DNA from: Streptomyces cylindrosporus
Lineage (GTDB): Bacteria > Actinomycetota > Actinomycetes > Streptomycetales > Streptomycetaceae
DNA length: 64,000 nt
Assembly: GCF_022698165.1 (NCBI RefSeq)
Contig: NZ_JALDAY010000001.1
Coordinates: 310,001 to 374,000 of the forward strand
Direction of reading: 5' to 3'
In this document: one piece after another, positions 9,130-19,542 of the stretch
Layout: the number at the start of each line of letters is the position of its first letter
How positions within the stretch are numbered: the first letter of the stretch is position 1
Notes under the pieces: model-generated
Told to the model about the DNA's origin: nothing
The model's database searches: none
Seen by the model: the letters and a program-made list of their open reading frames with translations, nothing else
Translations under genes and position numbers: made by a program

Positions 9130-9252
9130 TCACACGTGGCGGAGCACCTCTTCGGCGATCTTGTAGATCAGCACGATGAGGGTGATCCACGGGACGACGT
9201 TCGTCACCCGTTCGGTCCACGTGCTACGGCGCCCCTCCGGCTCTGTGGCCAT
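9130..9252 (-). CDS. Small single-pass membrane protein, 40 residues
   Basis: A 40-codon ORF from ATG at 9252, preceded on its own strand by AGGAGG with an 8-nt gap, an excellent ribosome binding site. A short charged N-terminus (MATEPEGRRSTWTERV) is followed by one hydrophobic segment (VVPWITLIVLIYKI) and a short EEVLRHV tail. The RBS and membrane segment support a real gene. I do not know its function. The longer in-frame ORF starting at 9423 is less likely because its extra residues look like translated non-coding sequence. Confidence 0.6.
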   Translation of the reverse strand: MATEPEGRRSTWTERVTNVVPWITLIVLIYKIAEEVLRHV

Positions 9253-9603
9253 GGGGCCTGTCCTCCTTCCAGTGGTCCCACACCTTGTGGACACCGCGGC
9301 GGTCCACATGTGTGACCGAACCTCCTTCGGGCGAACCGGAGTTGAGGTGCCGTCAAGTCGACAACGTACCTCCGAACCAGCGTAGCTGGCTCGCAGTCGG
9401 GTGAATAGCCCTAACGGCTGCATCCGCTAAGTGTGTTCTCAGATAGGTTGGCAGCCAGTTGCGACATAGCACTTCGACTGCTCGCACGTGCCGCTGCACG
9501 TGCAGGGCCTGGGAGGTCTGTGTCGCTCCCGGTGAAAAGTTCCCTAGGGAGAGGTGTCGATGAGTAGCACGTCAATCTGCTATGTTGCAAACCGAGTGGT
9601 CCC

Positions 9604-9620
9604 ATTGGGGGTAGACCAAT
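9604..9620. promoter_or_regulatory. Inverted repeat over the DUF5753 regulator RBS
   Basis: ATTGG-n7-CCAAT surrounds the GGGGG that must serve as ribosome binding site for the ATG at 9622. It could be an autoregulatory operator or an RNA hairpin masking the RBS. Most of 9253-9603 shows no ORF I believe. It is relatively A/T-rich near 9570-9600 (a TATGTT box at about 9581-9586), as expected for the promoter. Confidence 0.4.
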
Positions 9621-9621
9621 C

Positions 9622-10527
9622 ATGAGTGCGCCTGGTGCGCCGAGCGCGGCCCTGCAGCGGCTGCGACTCCGTACGGAACTCCGCAAGGCCAGGATCAAGG
9701 CCGGTCTGACGCAGCGCGAGGTTGCGCAGAAGATGGAGTGGAGCCCCTCCAAGTTGATCCGCATTGAGGCCGGCGAGGTCGGCATCTCGGTGAACGATCT
9801 CCGGCCGCTGCTGACGACTTACGACATCACGGACCGACGGAAGATCGAGACACTGCTCGATCTGGCCCGGGGCAGCCGGAAGATGCCGTTCACCGAATTC
9901 CGTGACATCTACTCCAAGGAGTTCCTCCAGTATCTGGCGCTGGAGTCGTCGGCCTCGATCATCCGTAACTTCAACCCCCTGGTCGTTCCTGGGCTGTTGC
10001 AGACCGAGGAGTACGCGCGCGCCGTGATGAGCTCCTACAGCCAGGGCATGTCCGAAGAACTGATGGACCGGTACATCGAAGGCCGGCTCGCCCGCCAGGA
10101 CCTGCTTCAGGGGGACGAGGGCTCCCAACTGTTCTTCGTCATCGACGAGTCGGTGGTCCGCAGGCAGGTCGGCGGCCGTGGTGTGATGCGCACCCAGCTG
10201 GAGAGGCTGGCGGAACTCGCGGCCGGTCCGCGGGTCAGCATCCAGATCCTCCCGTTCAGCGTCGGCGCGCACCCGGGCATGCAGGGTCCCTTCACGCTCT
10301 TCGAGTTCGAGGCCGAGGAGATGCCGGACTCGATCTATCTGGAGAACCCCCGCGGCGACTCGTACCTGAGCAACTCCCCGGAGGAGACCGGGCGTTACTT
10401 GGAGAGTTTCTGGGAGCTGGAGGACGCGGCCGTCAAGGATGACGTGGACACTCTGCTGCTCCGCCTCGCCGGCCGGCTGGGGGAGGGGCGAGATGACCTG
10501 GTGAGTCTGCTCGCGGAAACGGAGTAG
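9622..10527 (+). CDS. XRE-type regulator with DUF5753 (Scr1-like)
   Basis: A 301-residue protein with an N-terminal helix-turn-helix (RKARIKAGLTQREVAQKM and SPSKLIRIEAGEVGISVNDL, ~15-65). The remainder is the DUF5753 domain (~105-295), with VPGLLQTEEYARAVM and GPFTLFEFEAEEMPDSIYLE. Streptomyces encodes dozens of such regulators, nearly always followed by a DUF397 protein, as here. Pairs of this kind control morphogenesis, antibiotic production or antitoxin-like functions in studied cases. The specific target here is unknown. Confidence 0.92.
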   Translation: MSAPGAPSAALQRLRLRTELRKARIKAGLTQREVAQKMEWSPSKLIRIEAGEVGISVNDLRPLLTTYDITDRRKIETLLDLARGSRKMPFTEFRDIYSKEFLQYLALESSASIIRNFNPLVVPGLLQTEEYARAVMSSYSQGMSEELMDRYIEGRLARQDLLQGDEGSQLFFVIDESVVRRQVGGRGVMRTQLERLAELAAGPRVSIQILPFSVGAHPGMQGPFTLFEFEAEEMPDSIYLENPRGDSYLSNSPEETGRYLESFWELEDAAVKDDVDTLLLRLAGRLGEGRDDLVSLLAETE

Positions 10528-10641
10528 TGCATACCTTTTCATTCGCGGAACTTGGCGGGAAACTTCTCAGTCATATCCGTATCGCGCGCGGCTATTCTGG
10601 AAGAGGTGCTACGTGTCCACACCCAGGTTGGAGGGGACGGC

Positions 10642-10854
10642 GTGGGTGGCTCATGGTCGTGGCGCAAGGGGAGCACGAGCACTGGAGGCGACAAGGACTG
10701 CGTGGAAGTCGCCTGGACCGGCCGTACCGTGCTGGTTCGCGACTCCAAGAACCGGCCGGGTCCGGTGGTAGCGTTCACACCGGCCGCCTGGGAGGGATTT
10801 CTCGGCACGGTCTCGGACCTCCCGCCCTCCGGGAGGACGACGACAGACCTGTGA
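10642..10854 (+). CDS. DUF397 protein, partner of the upstream regulator
   Basis: A 70-residue DUF397 protein with the canonical SWSWRKGSTS, CVEVAWTGRTVLVRDSKNRPGP and FTPAAWEGFLG segments. I start it at GTG 10642, which has GGAGGGGA just upstream. In-frame starts further upstream (10552) would add unconserved residues. The gene follows the DUF5753 regulator by 114 nt. In characterised pairs the small protein works with or antagonises the regulator. A strong hairpin follows directly. Confidence 0.88.
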   Translation: MGGSWSWRKGSTSTGGDKDCVEVAWTGRTVLVRDSKNRPGPVVAFTPAAWEGFLGTVSDLPPSGRTTTDL

Positions 10855-10857
10855 AGC

Positions 10858-10885
10858 GATGGCCCGCCCCGTGGGGCGGGCCATC
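10858..10885 (+). terminator. Strong factor-independent-like hairpin
   Basis: A nearly perfect 12-bp GC-rich stem with a CGTG tetraloop begins 3 nt after the DUF397 stop codon. It ends the regulator transcription unit. Confidence 0.8.
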
Positions 10886-11118
10886 TCAGTGTCGTCGCGC
10901 GGCCCCGACTCGGTCGTGCGGGTGCTACGGATGGGTGACGCCGAGCGGCGGCACCTGTACCGGCCGGGCTGAACCCGCCCGCGCCCGAGGTCGCGCCGGG
11001 CAGACGGGGCATGGGCGAGGGGCTGCGGTCGAGGCGGCCGAGCTGGAGTGGCTCGCTTCCCCGGAGGCGATGTACCCCGTGGCCGGATAGCGGTCCCACC
11101 GGTACGTATGCTCGGCTC

Positions 11119-11472
11119 ATGACCGACAGCAGCGCGCTCGACCCCGAGGACCGCAAGATCGTCACCCTGGCCCGTTCCGCGCGGGCCCGCAACGGTGTGC
11201 CCGAGGGGGCGGCCGTACGGGACGAGACGGGACGTACGTATGTCGCCGGGAGCGTCGAGCTGCCGTCACTGAAGCTGAGCGCGCTGCGCACGGCGGTCGC
11301 GATGGCGGTGGCGTCCGGCGCGAAGTCGCTGGAGGCGGCGGCCGTGGTGACCGAGGCGGAATCGGTCACGGAGGAGGACCGCGCGGCCGTCCGGGACCTG
11401 GGCGGCGCGGGGACTCCCGTGCTGCTGGCGGGGGTCGACGGCAATGTACGTACCACCGTGACCGCAGGCTGA
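11119..11472 (+). CDS. Cytidine deaminase-like protein lacking catalytic residues
   Basis: A 117-residue protein that aligns by eye with small cytidine deaminases (ARSARARNGVPEGAAVRDETGRTYVAGSVE...LKLSALRTAVAMAVASG). The zinc-binding Cys-Ala-Glu of the family is replaced by Ser-Ala-Leu, and the second PCxxC motif is missing (GTPVLLAGVDG). It therefore cannot be an active zinc deaminase by the known mechanism. It may be a structural or binding paralogue. The ATG at 11119 has only a weak RBS. Similar genes sit near era in other streptomycetes, as I recall. Annotations as cytidine deaminase should be treated with caution. Confidence 0.72.
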   Translation: MTDSSALDPEDRKIVTLARSARARNGVPEGAAVRDETGRTYVAGSVELPSLKLSALRTAVAMAVASGAKSLEAAAVVTEAESVTEEDRAAVRDLGGAGTPVLLAGVDGNVRTTVTAG

Positions 11473-11482
11473 TACCCCCGGT
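11467..11482 (+). repeat. 16-bp direct repeat, copy 1
   Basis: GGCTGATACCCCCGGT covers the stop codon of the deaminase-like gene and recurs exactly at 11631-11646. No recombinase gene is nearby, so use as an attachment site is unsupported. Confidence 0.7.
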
Positions 11483-11497
11483 GCATCATTCCGGGGG
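11475..11497 (+). terminator. Hairpin after the deaminase-like gene
   Basis: CCCCCGG and CCGGGGG form a 7-bp stem with a 9-nt loop right after the stop codon at 11472. Confidence 0.6.
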
Positions 11498-11630
11498 CTG
11501 TGACATCAGCGGCTTCGCCGCGGGCCCCCGGACCCCCAGCAGAAAGGCAGGTCGGCCGGGGGCCCGGCGTCGGGACTCCGGCGCTCGTGACAGGGGTTCG
11601 ACGCAGCGCGCACAGATCGCCACGCCCCAG

Positions 11631-11646
11631 GGCTGATACCCCCGGT
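11631..11646 (+). repeat. 16-bp direct repeat, copy 2
   Basis: Exact copy of 11467-11482. Just downstream, 11655-11668 is a perfect 14-nt palindrome (GCCGGAATTCCGGC) in the region likely to hold the promoter of the exported-protein genes. I see no gene between 11473 and 11844. Confidence 0.6.
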
Positions 11647-11844
11647 AACACTTGGCCGGAATTCCGGCTTGCAGTTCCTCTTCCCTCGCGTATCAATGGG
11701 AACGTTGGTTCCGACGGGCCGTCAGATTTCGAGCCGCGCAGTGCGACCGCACCCGCCTGCCGTGGGCGTTCCGTCGGGGCGCACCTCCAGCCACCCCCCA
11801 TTTCCCCCCAGAAATTCCCGTTGCGGGAAGGGAGCTGAACCCCC

Positions 11845-12321
11845 ATGAGACGCAAGCGCATCGGTATGGGTGCGGCACTGGCGGTCGGGGCCCTCGCGGT
11901 CACCGGACTCGCCTTCGCGCCGACGGCCGCGGCCGTCACTCCGGACACGGCGACGATCAACGCCGACTGCGGCAGCTTCGGCAGCGGTGAGGCCACACTC
12001 ACGGCCACCCAGGACGGCACGGCGGCCACCATCACCGTCACCTCGGCCGTCACCGCGCCGATCGCCCTGTCGGAGGACTCGATCTCCTCCACCCTCACCC
12101 TCGTCAACAACACCACCGGCGGGACCAGTGTCTTCACCGGCACGGAGAACCCGGCCATCGCGGCCGGCGACCCCGTCACCGTCGGTCCCCTCGACGGCAC
12201 CGTCGCCTCCGGCGACAGCCTGGAGGCGTACGGCGGCTCGCTGCAGCTGACCGTCTTCGGGATCACCGTCACCTGCACCGCGACCGCGGCGCAGTCCCCG
12301 GGCCCGTTCGTCTTCGACTGA
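11845..12321 (+). CDS. Secreted beta-rich protein, 158 residues
   Basis: A Sec signal peptide (MRRKRIGMGAALAVGALAV...PTAAA, cleavage near residue 31) precedes a Thr/Ser/Val-rich mature domain of about 127 residues. Two cysteines (INADCGSF and VTCTATA) could form a disulphide. The RBS is GGGAAGGGAGCTG. No catalytic motif is seen. The alternating strand pattern and the following two genes suggest a small exported partner in a WxL-like surface system. Relation to that system is inference; no WxL motif is visible in this one. Confidence 0.75.
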   Translation: MRRKRIGMGAALAVGALAVTGLAFAPTAAAVTPDTATINADCGSFGSGEATLTATQDGTAATITVTSAVTAPIALSEDSISSTLTLVNNTTGGTSVFTGTENPAIAAGDPVTVGPLDGTVASGDSLEAYGGSLQLTVFGITVTCTATAAQSPGPFVFD

Positions 12322-12348
12322 GCCGCTCCCGGTTCGTTCACAGCAAAC

Positions 12349-12389
12349 GGACCGTCAGTTCCTGGGCCCCATACAGGAACTGACGGTCC
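12349..12389 (+). terminator. Perfect 16-bp stem-loop
   Basis: Two perfectly complementary 16-nt arms flank a 9-nt loop, placed 28 nt after the 158-residue gene. It probably terminates or attenuates transcription into the next exported-protein gene. Confidence 0.85.
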
Positions 12390-12477
12390 ATCAGTTCATT
12401 TCGCCCTCTCCATTGACTTCTCACGCGATCCACACATCAATGCCCCCAGTGAGGCGCAGAAGAGAGGGGGCACACCC

Positions 12478-13797
12478 ATGGGAACGCAGAACCGAAGACG
12501 CCGCTGGGCGTCCGTGCTCGGGGCGACCGCGCTCGCGGTCACCGCGGGCGGTGCGCTGGCCTGCCCGGCCGGCGCCGCCACGGACGTGGACTTCGCCACG
12601 CACTGCATCCCGCCCGCGGTCGCCGGCATCCCGCCGATCGACGGCACCACGACCGCCAACATCGCGGTGAGCGACACCACCCCGGACGTCGGCGACACCG
12701 TCACCGTGACCTACACGGTGGTCAAGCCCGCCGCCAGCAACCCCACCGCGATCGCCCTGCCGGCCGACATCATGACGCCGACCGGAAAGGTCACCCTCGG
12801 CGGGGCGCAGACCGGTGACATCACGGTCGCGGGACCGAAGAAGAACGACCCGGTGCCGGGCAACGGCGCCTTCCCGTCGTTCTCCATGACCGGCACCTTC
12901 AAGGTCACCACCGCCGGGTCGATCACGCTCTCGCCCGGCGACTACAACATCCACACCAGCTACATCCTGGAGCTGGACACCCCGTGCACGGTGACCAACC
13001 CGCCCGCGCCGGTCTCCGAGACCCTCACGGCGACGGACACCAGCACACCGGTCAACAACCGTGCCATCACGCTCGACAAGGCCTCCGGCAACCCCGGTGA
13101 CAGCGTCACCGTCAGCGGCACCGGGTTCACGGCGGGCGCGACGGTGACCCTGGCCGGCCGGTCCGGCGGCAGCCAGACCGGGGACACCGCGACCACCACC
13201 GCGGGCGCCGACGGCAAGATCAGCGCTCCCCTCGTCGTCAACGACAAGACGACGACCGGGATCGTGGCGTACGAGGGCGGCGCGTGGACCGAGGCCCTCG
13301 GTTCCCCGGTCGCCGCGTACACGGTCATCGACAACACGCCCGTTCCGGACGGCAGTCAGAAGATCACGACGACCGTGAACGCCGGCACGCTGTCCATGTC
13401 CCAGGCCGGGGACTCCGTCGCGCTGTCGGCGGTGAACTTCGGAACGGGCGGGGCCTCGACCGGCGCGCTGAAGACGGTCACCGTCAAGGACTTCCGCGGC
13501 GGGCCGGCCGGCTGGTCGCTGACCGGGAAGGTCACCGACTTCACCGCGCCCGGCGCCAAGATCGATGCCGAGAAGCTGAGTTGGACCCCCGCCTGCGCCA
13601 CCAAGGCGGGCAGCCCGAGCACCTGCCAGGCCGGTTCGCCGGGTGTGGTGGGCAAGGCGGGCGCGACACTGGCGTCGACCCCCAACGGCACGCTCACCGG
13701 CGGTGAGTTCACGGCGGACGCGGGGCTCTCCCTCGACGTACCGGCGTTCACACCTCCGGGTTCGTACTCCGGGGTCCTCACCCTCACGCTCAGCTGA
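12478..13797 (+). CDS. Secreted WxL-like surface protein, 439 residues
   Basis: A Sec signal peptide (MGTQNRRRRWASVLGATALAV...CPAGAA) is followed by beta-sandwich domains. One (~200-285) resembles an IPT/Ig-like repeat (ITLDKASGNPGDSVTVSGTGF). The C-terminal ~150 residues read like a WxL cell-wall-binding domain: VKDFRGGPAGWSLTGKVTDF with Trp346-Ser-Leu348, LSWTPAC with Trp369, and the terminal PGSYSGVLTLTLS. In Firmicutes such domains bind peptidoglycan and partner with DUF916-type membrane proteins, and the next gene is such a protein. The ATG is preceded by AGAGGGGG. Confidence 0.72.
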   Translation: MGTQNRRRRWASVLGATALAVTAGGALACPAGAATDVDFATHCIPPAVAGIPPIDGTTTANIAVSDTTPDVGDTVTVTYTVVKPAASNPTAIALPADIMTPTGKVTLGGAQTGDITVAGPKKNDPVPGNGAFPSFSMTGTFKVTTAGSITLSPGDYNIHTSYILELDTPCTVTNPPAPVSETLTATDTSTPVNNRAITLDKASGNPGDSVTVSGTGFTAGATVTLAGRSGGSQTGDTATTTAGADGKISAPLVVNDKTTTGIVAYEGGAWTEALGSPVAAYTVIDNTPVPDGSQKITTTVNAGTLSMSQAGDSVALSAVNFGTGGASTGALKTVTVKDFRGGPAGWSLTGKVTDFTAPGAKIDAEKLSWTPACATKAGSPSTCQAGSPGVVGKAGATLASTPNGTLTGGEFTADAGLSLDVPAFTPPGSYSGVLTLTLS

Positions 13798-13858
13798 CCG
13801 GCCGCACGGGCGTCCGCACCCGCCCGTCCACCTCATCCACACGTGGGGGTCCGCACCC

Positions 13859-16423
<2,565 letters not shown>

Positions 16424-16480
16424 GCGGGTCTCCAACGGGTGGGGGCTCGTCAGAGGGTCACCGCTGTGTATTTCTGCTTG

Positions 16481-16523
16481 GGTACGTATATGTTTCCGTG
16501 ATGTTTCGTTGCGTGTGGGTTAC
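16481..16523 (-). promoter_or_regulatory. Candidate GlnR binding region upstream of amtB
   Basis: Read on the + strand, pentamers GGTAC (16481), GTTTC (16492) and GTTTC (16503) are spaced exactly 11 nt apart. GTTGC (16508) and GTTAC (16519) form a second 11-nt-spaced pair. GlnR recognises alternating GTnAC and GAAAC half-sites with 6-nt gaps, so this array is suggestive, though not a canonical alternating site. It lies 58-100 nt upstream of the amtB start and between amtB and era. Confidence 0.45.
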
Positions 16524-16572
16524 CGGAACCTCACGGTGCGGCGGGGCTTCTTGGATCAGGGAGAATGGCCGC

Positions 16573-17526
16573 ATGAGCGTTCGCAGTCAGTCATCCGAGC
16601 CGTCGGCGGCGGCCCCACACCGCGCGGGCTTCGCCTGTTTCGTCGGGCGTCCCAACGCGGGCAAGTCCACCCTCACGAACGCTCTGGTCGGGCAGAAGGT
16701 GGCGATCACCGCGAACCAGCCGCAGACCACGCGGCACACGGTGCGGGGGATCGTGCACCGGGAGGACGCCCAGCTGATCCTGGTCGACACGCCTGGGCTG
16801 CACAAGCCGCGCACGCTGCTGGGTGAGCGCCTGAACGACGTGGTCCGCACGACGTGGGCCGAGGTCGACGTGATCGGCTTCTGCCTCCCCGCCAACGAGA
16901 AGATCGGCCCCGGCGACCGCTTCATCGCCAAGGAGCTGGCGGGCATCCGCAAGACCCCCAAGATCGCCATCGTCACCAAGACGGACCTGGTCGACTCCAA
17001 GACCCTGGCCGAGCAGCTCATCGCCATCGACCAGCTGGGCAAGGAGCTCGGCTTCGAGTGGGCCGAGATCGTGCCGGTGTCGGCGGTCGGCGACAAGCAG
17101 GTGAGCCTCCTCGCGGACCTCCTGGTCCCGCTCCTCCCGGAGGGCCCGGCGCTCTACCCCGAGGGCGACCTCACCGACGAGCCCGAGCAGGTCATGATCG
17201 CCGAGCTGATCCGGGAGGCGGCCCTGGAGGGCGTCCGCGACGAGCTCCCGCACTCCATCGCGGTCGTGGTCGAGGAGATGCTCCCGCGCGAGGACCGCCC
17301 CGCCGACAAGCCCCTCCTCGACATCCACGCCAACCTCTTCATCGAACGCCCCAGCCAGAAGGGCATCATCATCGGCCCGAAGGGCGAACGCCTGAAGAAG
17401 GTCGGCATCAAGAGCCGCAAGCAGATCGAGGCACTGCTTGGTACGCCGGTCTTCCTGGACCTGCACGTCAAGGTCGCGAAGGACTGGCAGCGGGATCCGA
17501 AGCAGTTGCGGCGGCTGGGGTTCTGA
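16573..17526 (+). CDS. era: GTPase Era
   Basis: A 317-residue GTPase that binds 16S rRNA and helps 30S assembly. The N-terminal G domain has G1 GRPNAGKST, G3 DTPG and G4 TKTD, and the C-terminal KH domain has the GIIIGPKGERLKKVGIKSRKQIE RNA-binding loop. Length is normal. ATG 16573 starts a short non-conserved N-terminal extension before HRAGFACFVGRPN. The 3' 144 bp are duplicated, imperfectly, immediately downstream. Confidence 0.96.
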   Translation: MSVRSQSSEPSAAAPHRAGFACFVGRPNAGKSTLTNALVGQKVAITANQPQTTRHTVRGIVHREDAQLILVDTPGLHKPRTLLGERLNDVVRTTWAEVDVIGFCLPANEKIGPGDRFIAKELAGIRKTPKIAIVTKTDLVDSKTLAEQLIAIDQLGKELGFEWAEIVPVSAVGDKQVSLLADLLVPLLPEGPALYPEGDLTDEPEQVMIAELIREAALEGVRDELPHSIAVVVEEMLPREDRPADKPLLDIHANLFIERPSQKGIIIGPKGERLKKVGIKSRKQIEALLGTPVFLDLHVKVAKDWQRDPKQLRRLGF

Positions 17527-17561
17527 GCAGGGGCGGGTGGGGGTACGGCGGTGGCCGTCGT

Positions 17562-17731
17562 GGCGAACGCCTGAAGAAGGTGGGCATCAAGAGCCGCAAG
17601 CAGATCGAGGCGCTGGTGGGTACGTCGGCCGCGCGGCGGTAGCCGCAAATTGATACAGCCTGGATCTGCACGTCAAGGTCGCCAAGGACTGGCAGCGGGA
17701 TCCCAAGCAGCTACGTCGGCTGGGGTTCTGA
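17562..17731 (+). pseudogene. Broken second copy of the era 3' end
   Basis: The segment repeats era positions 17383-17526 with scattered synonymous-looking differences. It encodes GERLKKVGIKSRKQIEALVGT and then, after an interruption, LDLHVKVAKDWQRDPKQL and RRLGF, followed by the same TGA. Nine bases of the original are replaced by 35 different bases in the middle (net +26), which creates a stop codon (TAG at 17640-17642). The end overlaps the 3' end of the convergent regulator gene. It could be a scar of an element that used the era 3' end, or of imported era DNA. It cannot encode a functional protein. Confidence 0.88.
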
Positions 17732-18568
17732 CGGGGTCAGGTTCTGGAGGCCTATCACGCGGAGGAGTTGCAGGCGTTCGTGGGAGGGCGTGCCTGGGCG
17801 GGCCGTGTGGATGACCAGCATGTGGTGGGTGTCCTGGGTGGCGAGGATCTCGCAGTCCAGTTCCAGGAGGCCGACCAGCGGGTGCCGGAAGCGTTTCGTG
17901 GACTGGCGGCGCACCGCCACCTCGTGCTCGTCCCAGAGCGCCGCGAACTCCTCGCTGCCGGAACGCAGTTCGGCCACCAGCGCCGCCGGTTCAGGGTCGT
18001 CGGGGCGGGCCGCCGCCACCGCCCGCAGGTTGGCGACGTGGGCGCGCGCGTGCTCGGGGACGTCCTCCGGCGGGAAGAGCCCGCGCGAGGACGGGTCCAG
18101 GAAGAAGCGGCGGAGCATGTTGCGGTCACCGGGCGAGCGGGCGAACACGTCCCCGGACAGCGCCCGCGACATCGCGTTCTGCGCCAGCACCTCCCCGCAG
18201 TCGCTCGTCACCAGCGCCGGGGTGTCGTACAGCCGGTCGAGGACCAGCAGCAGCCCGGGGTTGACGTGTGAGGACGCCCCGCCCCTGCGCGGCGGCTCCT
18301 CGCCCGCCAGATGGAACAGGTGGTCCCGCTCGTCGTCCGTCAGGCGCAGGGCGCGGGCCAGTGCCGTGAGCATCTGGCGCGACGGCCGCGGACCCCGGGA
18401 CTGTTCGAGGCGCGTGTAGTAGTCCACCGACATCCCCGCCAGCTGGGCCACCTCCTCGCGCCGCAGCCCCGGCGTACGGCGCCGCGCGCCGGCCGTGAGG
18501 CCCACGTCGGACGGGTCGAGGCGGGCACGGCCACGGCGCAGGAAGTCGGCGAGTTCGGCTCGGTTCAC
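17711..18568 (-). CDS. XRE regulator with MmyB-like ligand-binding domain
   Basis: A 285-residue protein with an N-terminal helix-turn-helix (TPGLRREEVAQLAGMSVDYYTRLEQSRGPRPS, ~30-62). A MmyB-like PAS-type C-terminal domain follows (LLVLDRLYDTPALVTSDCGEVLAQNAMSRAL ... RHPLVGLLELDCEILATQDTHHMLVIHTARPGTPS). This family is a large actinobacterial expansion and is usually divergent from an SDR or flavin oxidoreductase that it controls, as here. The last codons lie inside the duplicated era fragment, so the C-terminus (PSEPQPT) may have been altered by that event. Confidence 0.92.
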   Translation of the reverse strand: MNRAELADFLRRGRARLDPSDVGLTAGARRRTPGLRREEVAQLAGMSVDYYTRLEQSRGPRPSRQMLTALARALRLTDDERDHLFHLAGEEPPRRGGASSHVNPGLLLVLDRLYDTPALVTSDCGEVLAQNAMSRALSGDVFARSPGDRNMLRRFFLDPSSRGLFPPEDVPEHARAHVANLRAVAAARPDDPEPAALVAELRSGSEEFAALWDEHEVAVRRQSTKRFRHPLVGLLELDCEILATQDTHHMLVIHTARPGTPSHERLQLLRVIGLQNLTPSEPQPT

Positions 18569-18611
18569 CCCTCCACCCTGCGCGAAGCCGCCCGGCTTAT
18601 CCAGGGACTGC

Positions 18612-18648
18612 CGATCCCCGGATCGAGGGGTCTCTCCCGGTACCGGGA
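18612..18648. promoter_or_regulatory. Two palindromes in the XRE/SDR divergent region
   Basis: CGATCC-CC-GGATCG (18612-18625) and TCCCGGTACCGGGA (18635-18648) are both perfect palindromes in the 119-bp gap between the divergent genes. They are good operator candidates for the XRE/MmyB regulator. Confidence 0.5.
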
Positions 18649-18687
18649 TCCCCGCTGAATGCTGGTCCGTGACGAGAGGAGCAGGAC

Positions 18688-19542
18688 ATGCTGACTTTGG
18701 TGACCGGTACGACGGGACAGGTCGGACGCCGATTCGTGCCGAGGCTGATCGCCCAGAGCCGGGGCGACGAACGCGTGCGGGTGCTGGTGCGGGACGCGGC
18801 CCGCGGGGAGCGGTTCGCGGAGCTGGGCGCGGAGGTCGTCGTCGGTGATCTGCGGGACGCGGAGGCGCTCGGCAAGGCGGTCGCGGGCGTGGACGCCGTC
18901 GTGAACGTCGCCGCCGCCTTCCGCGGCGTGCCGGACGAGGAGGCGCGGGCCGTCAACCGCGACGCGGCGGTCGAGCTGGGGCGGGCCGCGCAGGCGGCCG
19001 GCGTGCGGCGGTTCGTGCAGGTCAGTACGGGGCTGGTGTACGGCACGGGGCGGGGGCGGCCGGTGACGGAGGAGGACGAGAGCCGGCCCGGCGGGTCGAT
19101 GTGGGGCGCGTATCCCGAGTCGAAGGCGCAGGCCGAACGGGAGCTGCTGGCGCTCGACGGCATGGACGTACGGGTCGCCCGGCTGCCGTTCGTGTACGGC
19201 GAGGGCGACCCGCACCTCGCGCAGTCCCTGATGTGGGCCGGCAACTGGGCGGCGACCCAGCGGCTGCACATGGGCCACCACGCGGACGTCGCCCAGGGCC
19301 TGCTGCGGATCCTGCACGCACCGGGCATCGCCGGCCGGATCTACAACATCGCGGACGACGCGCCCGTGACGGCGGTCGAGCTGCACCAGCTGAACGGCGT
19401 GGAGGTCCCGGCCGAGCTCCAGGACCGGACCGACCCCGACCCGTGGCTGGTGATCATGTCGACGGAGCGGATCCGGAGGGAGCTGGGGTACCGGCCCATC
19501 CATCCGTCGGTGTACGCGGCCCGGGACGCCGGAGCGCTCTAG
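18688..19542 (+). CDS. NAD(P)-dependent SDR/epimerase-type oxidoreductase
   Basis: A 284-residue extended SDR. The Rossmann dinucleotide motif is TGTTGQVG near the N-terminus, followed by VVVGDLRD, VNVAAAFRG and the catalytic YxxxK in YPESKAQAE. It therefore looks catalytically competent, resembling NAD-dependent epimerases. The ATG follows GAGAGGAGCAGGAC. It pairs divergently with the XRE/MmyB regulator, and its stop codon shares CTAG with the convergent MFS gene. The substrate is unknown. Confidence 0.88.
   Translation: MLTLVTGTTGQVGRRFVPRLIAQSRGDERVRVLVRDAARGERFAELGAEVVVGDLRDAEALGKAVAGVDAVVNVAAAFRGVPDEEARAVNRDAAVELGRAAQAAGVRRFVQVSTGLVYGTGRGRPVTEEDESRPGGSMWGAYPESKAQAERELLALDGMDVRVARLPFVYGEGDPHLAQSLMWAGNWAATQRLHMGHHADVAQGLLRILHAPGIAGRIYNIADDAPVTAVELHQLNGVEVPAELQDRTDPDPWLVIMSTERIRRELGYRPIHPSVYAARDAGAL

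Noticed and set aside
10527..11090. 187-codon ORF beginning at the end of the DUF5753 regulator gene
   Set aside because: It passes through the DUF397 gene in another frame and through its terminator hairpin; composition is unlike a protein.
11467..11646. The 16-bp direct repeats as att sites of a small element
   Set aside because: Only 148 bp lie between them with no gene, and no integrase is nearby.
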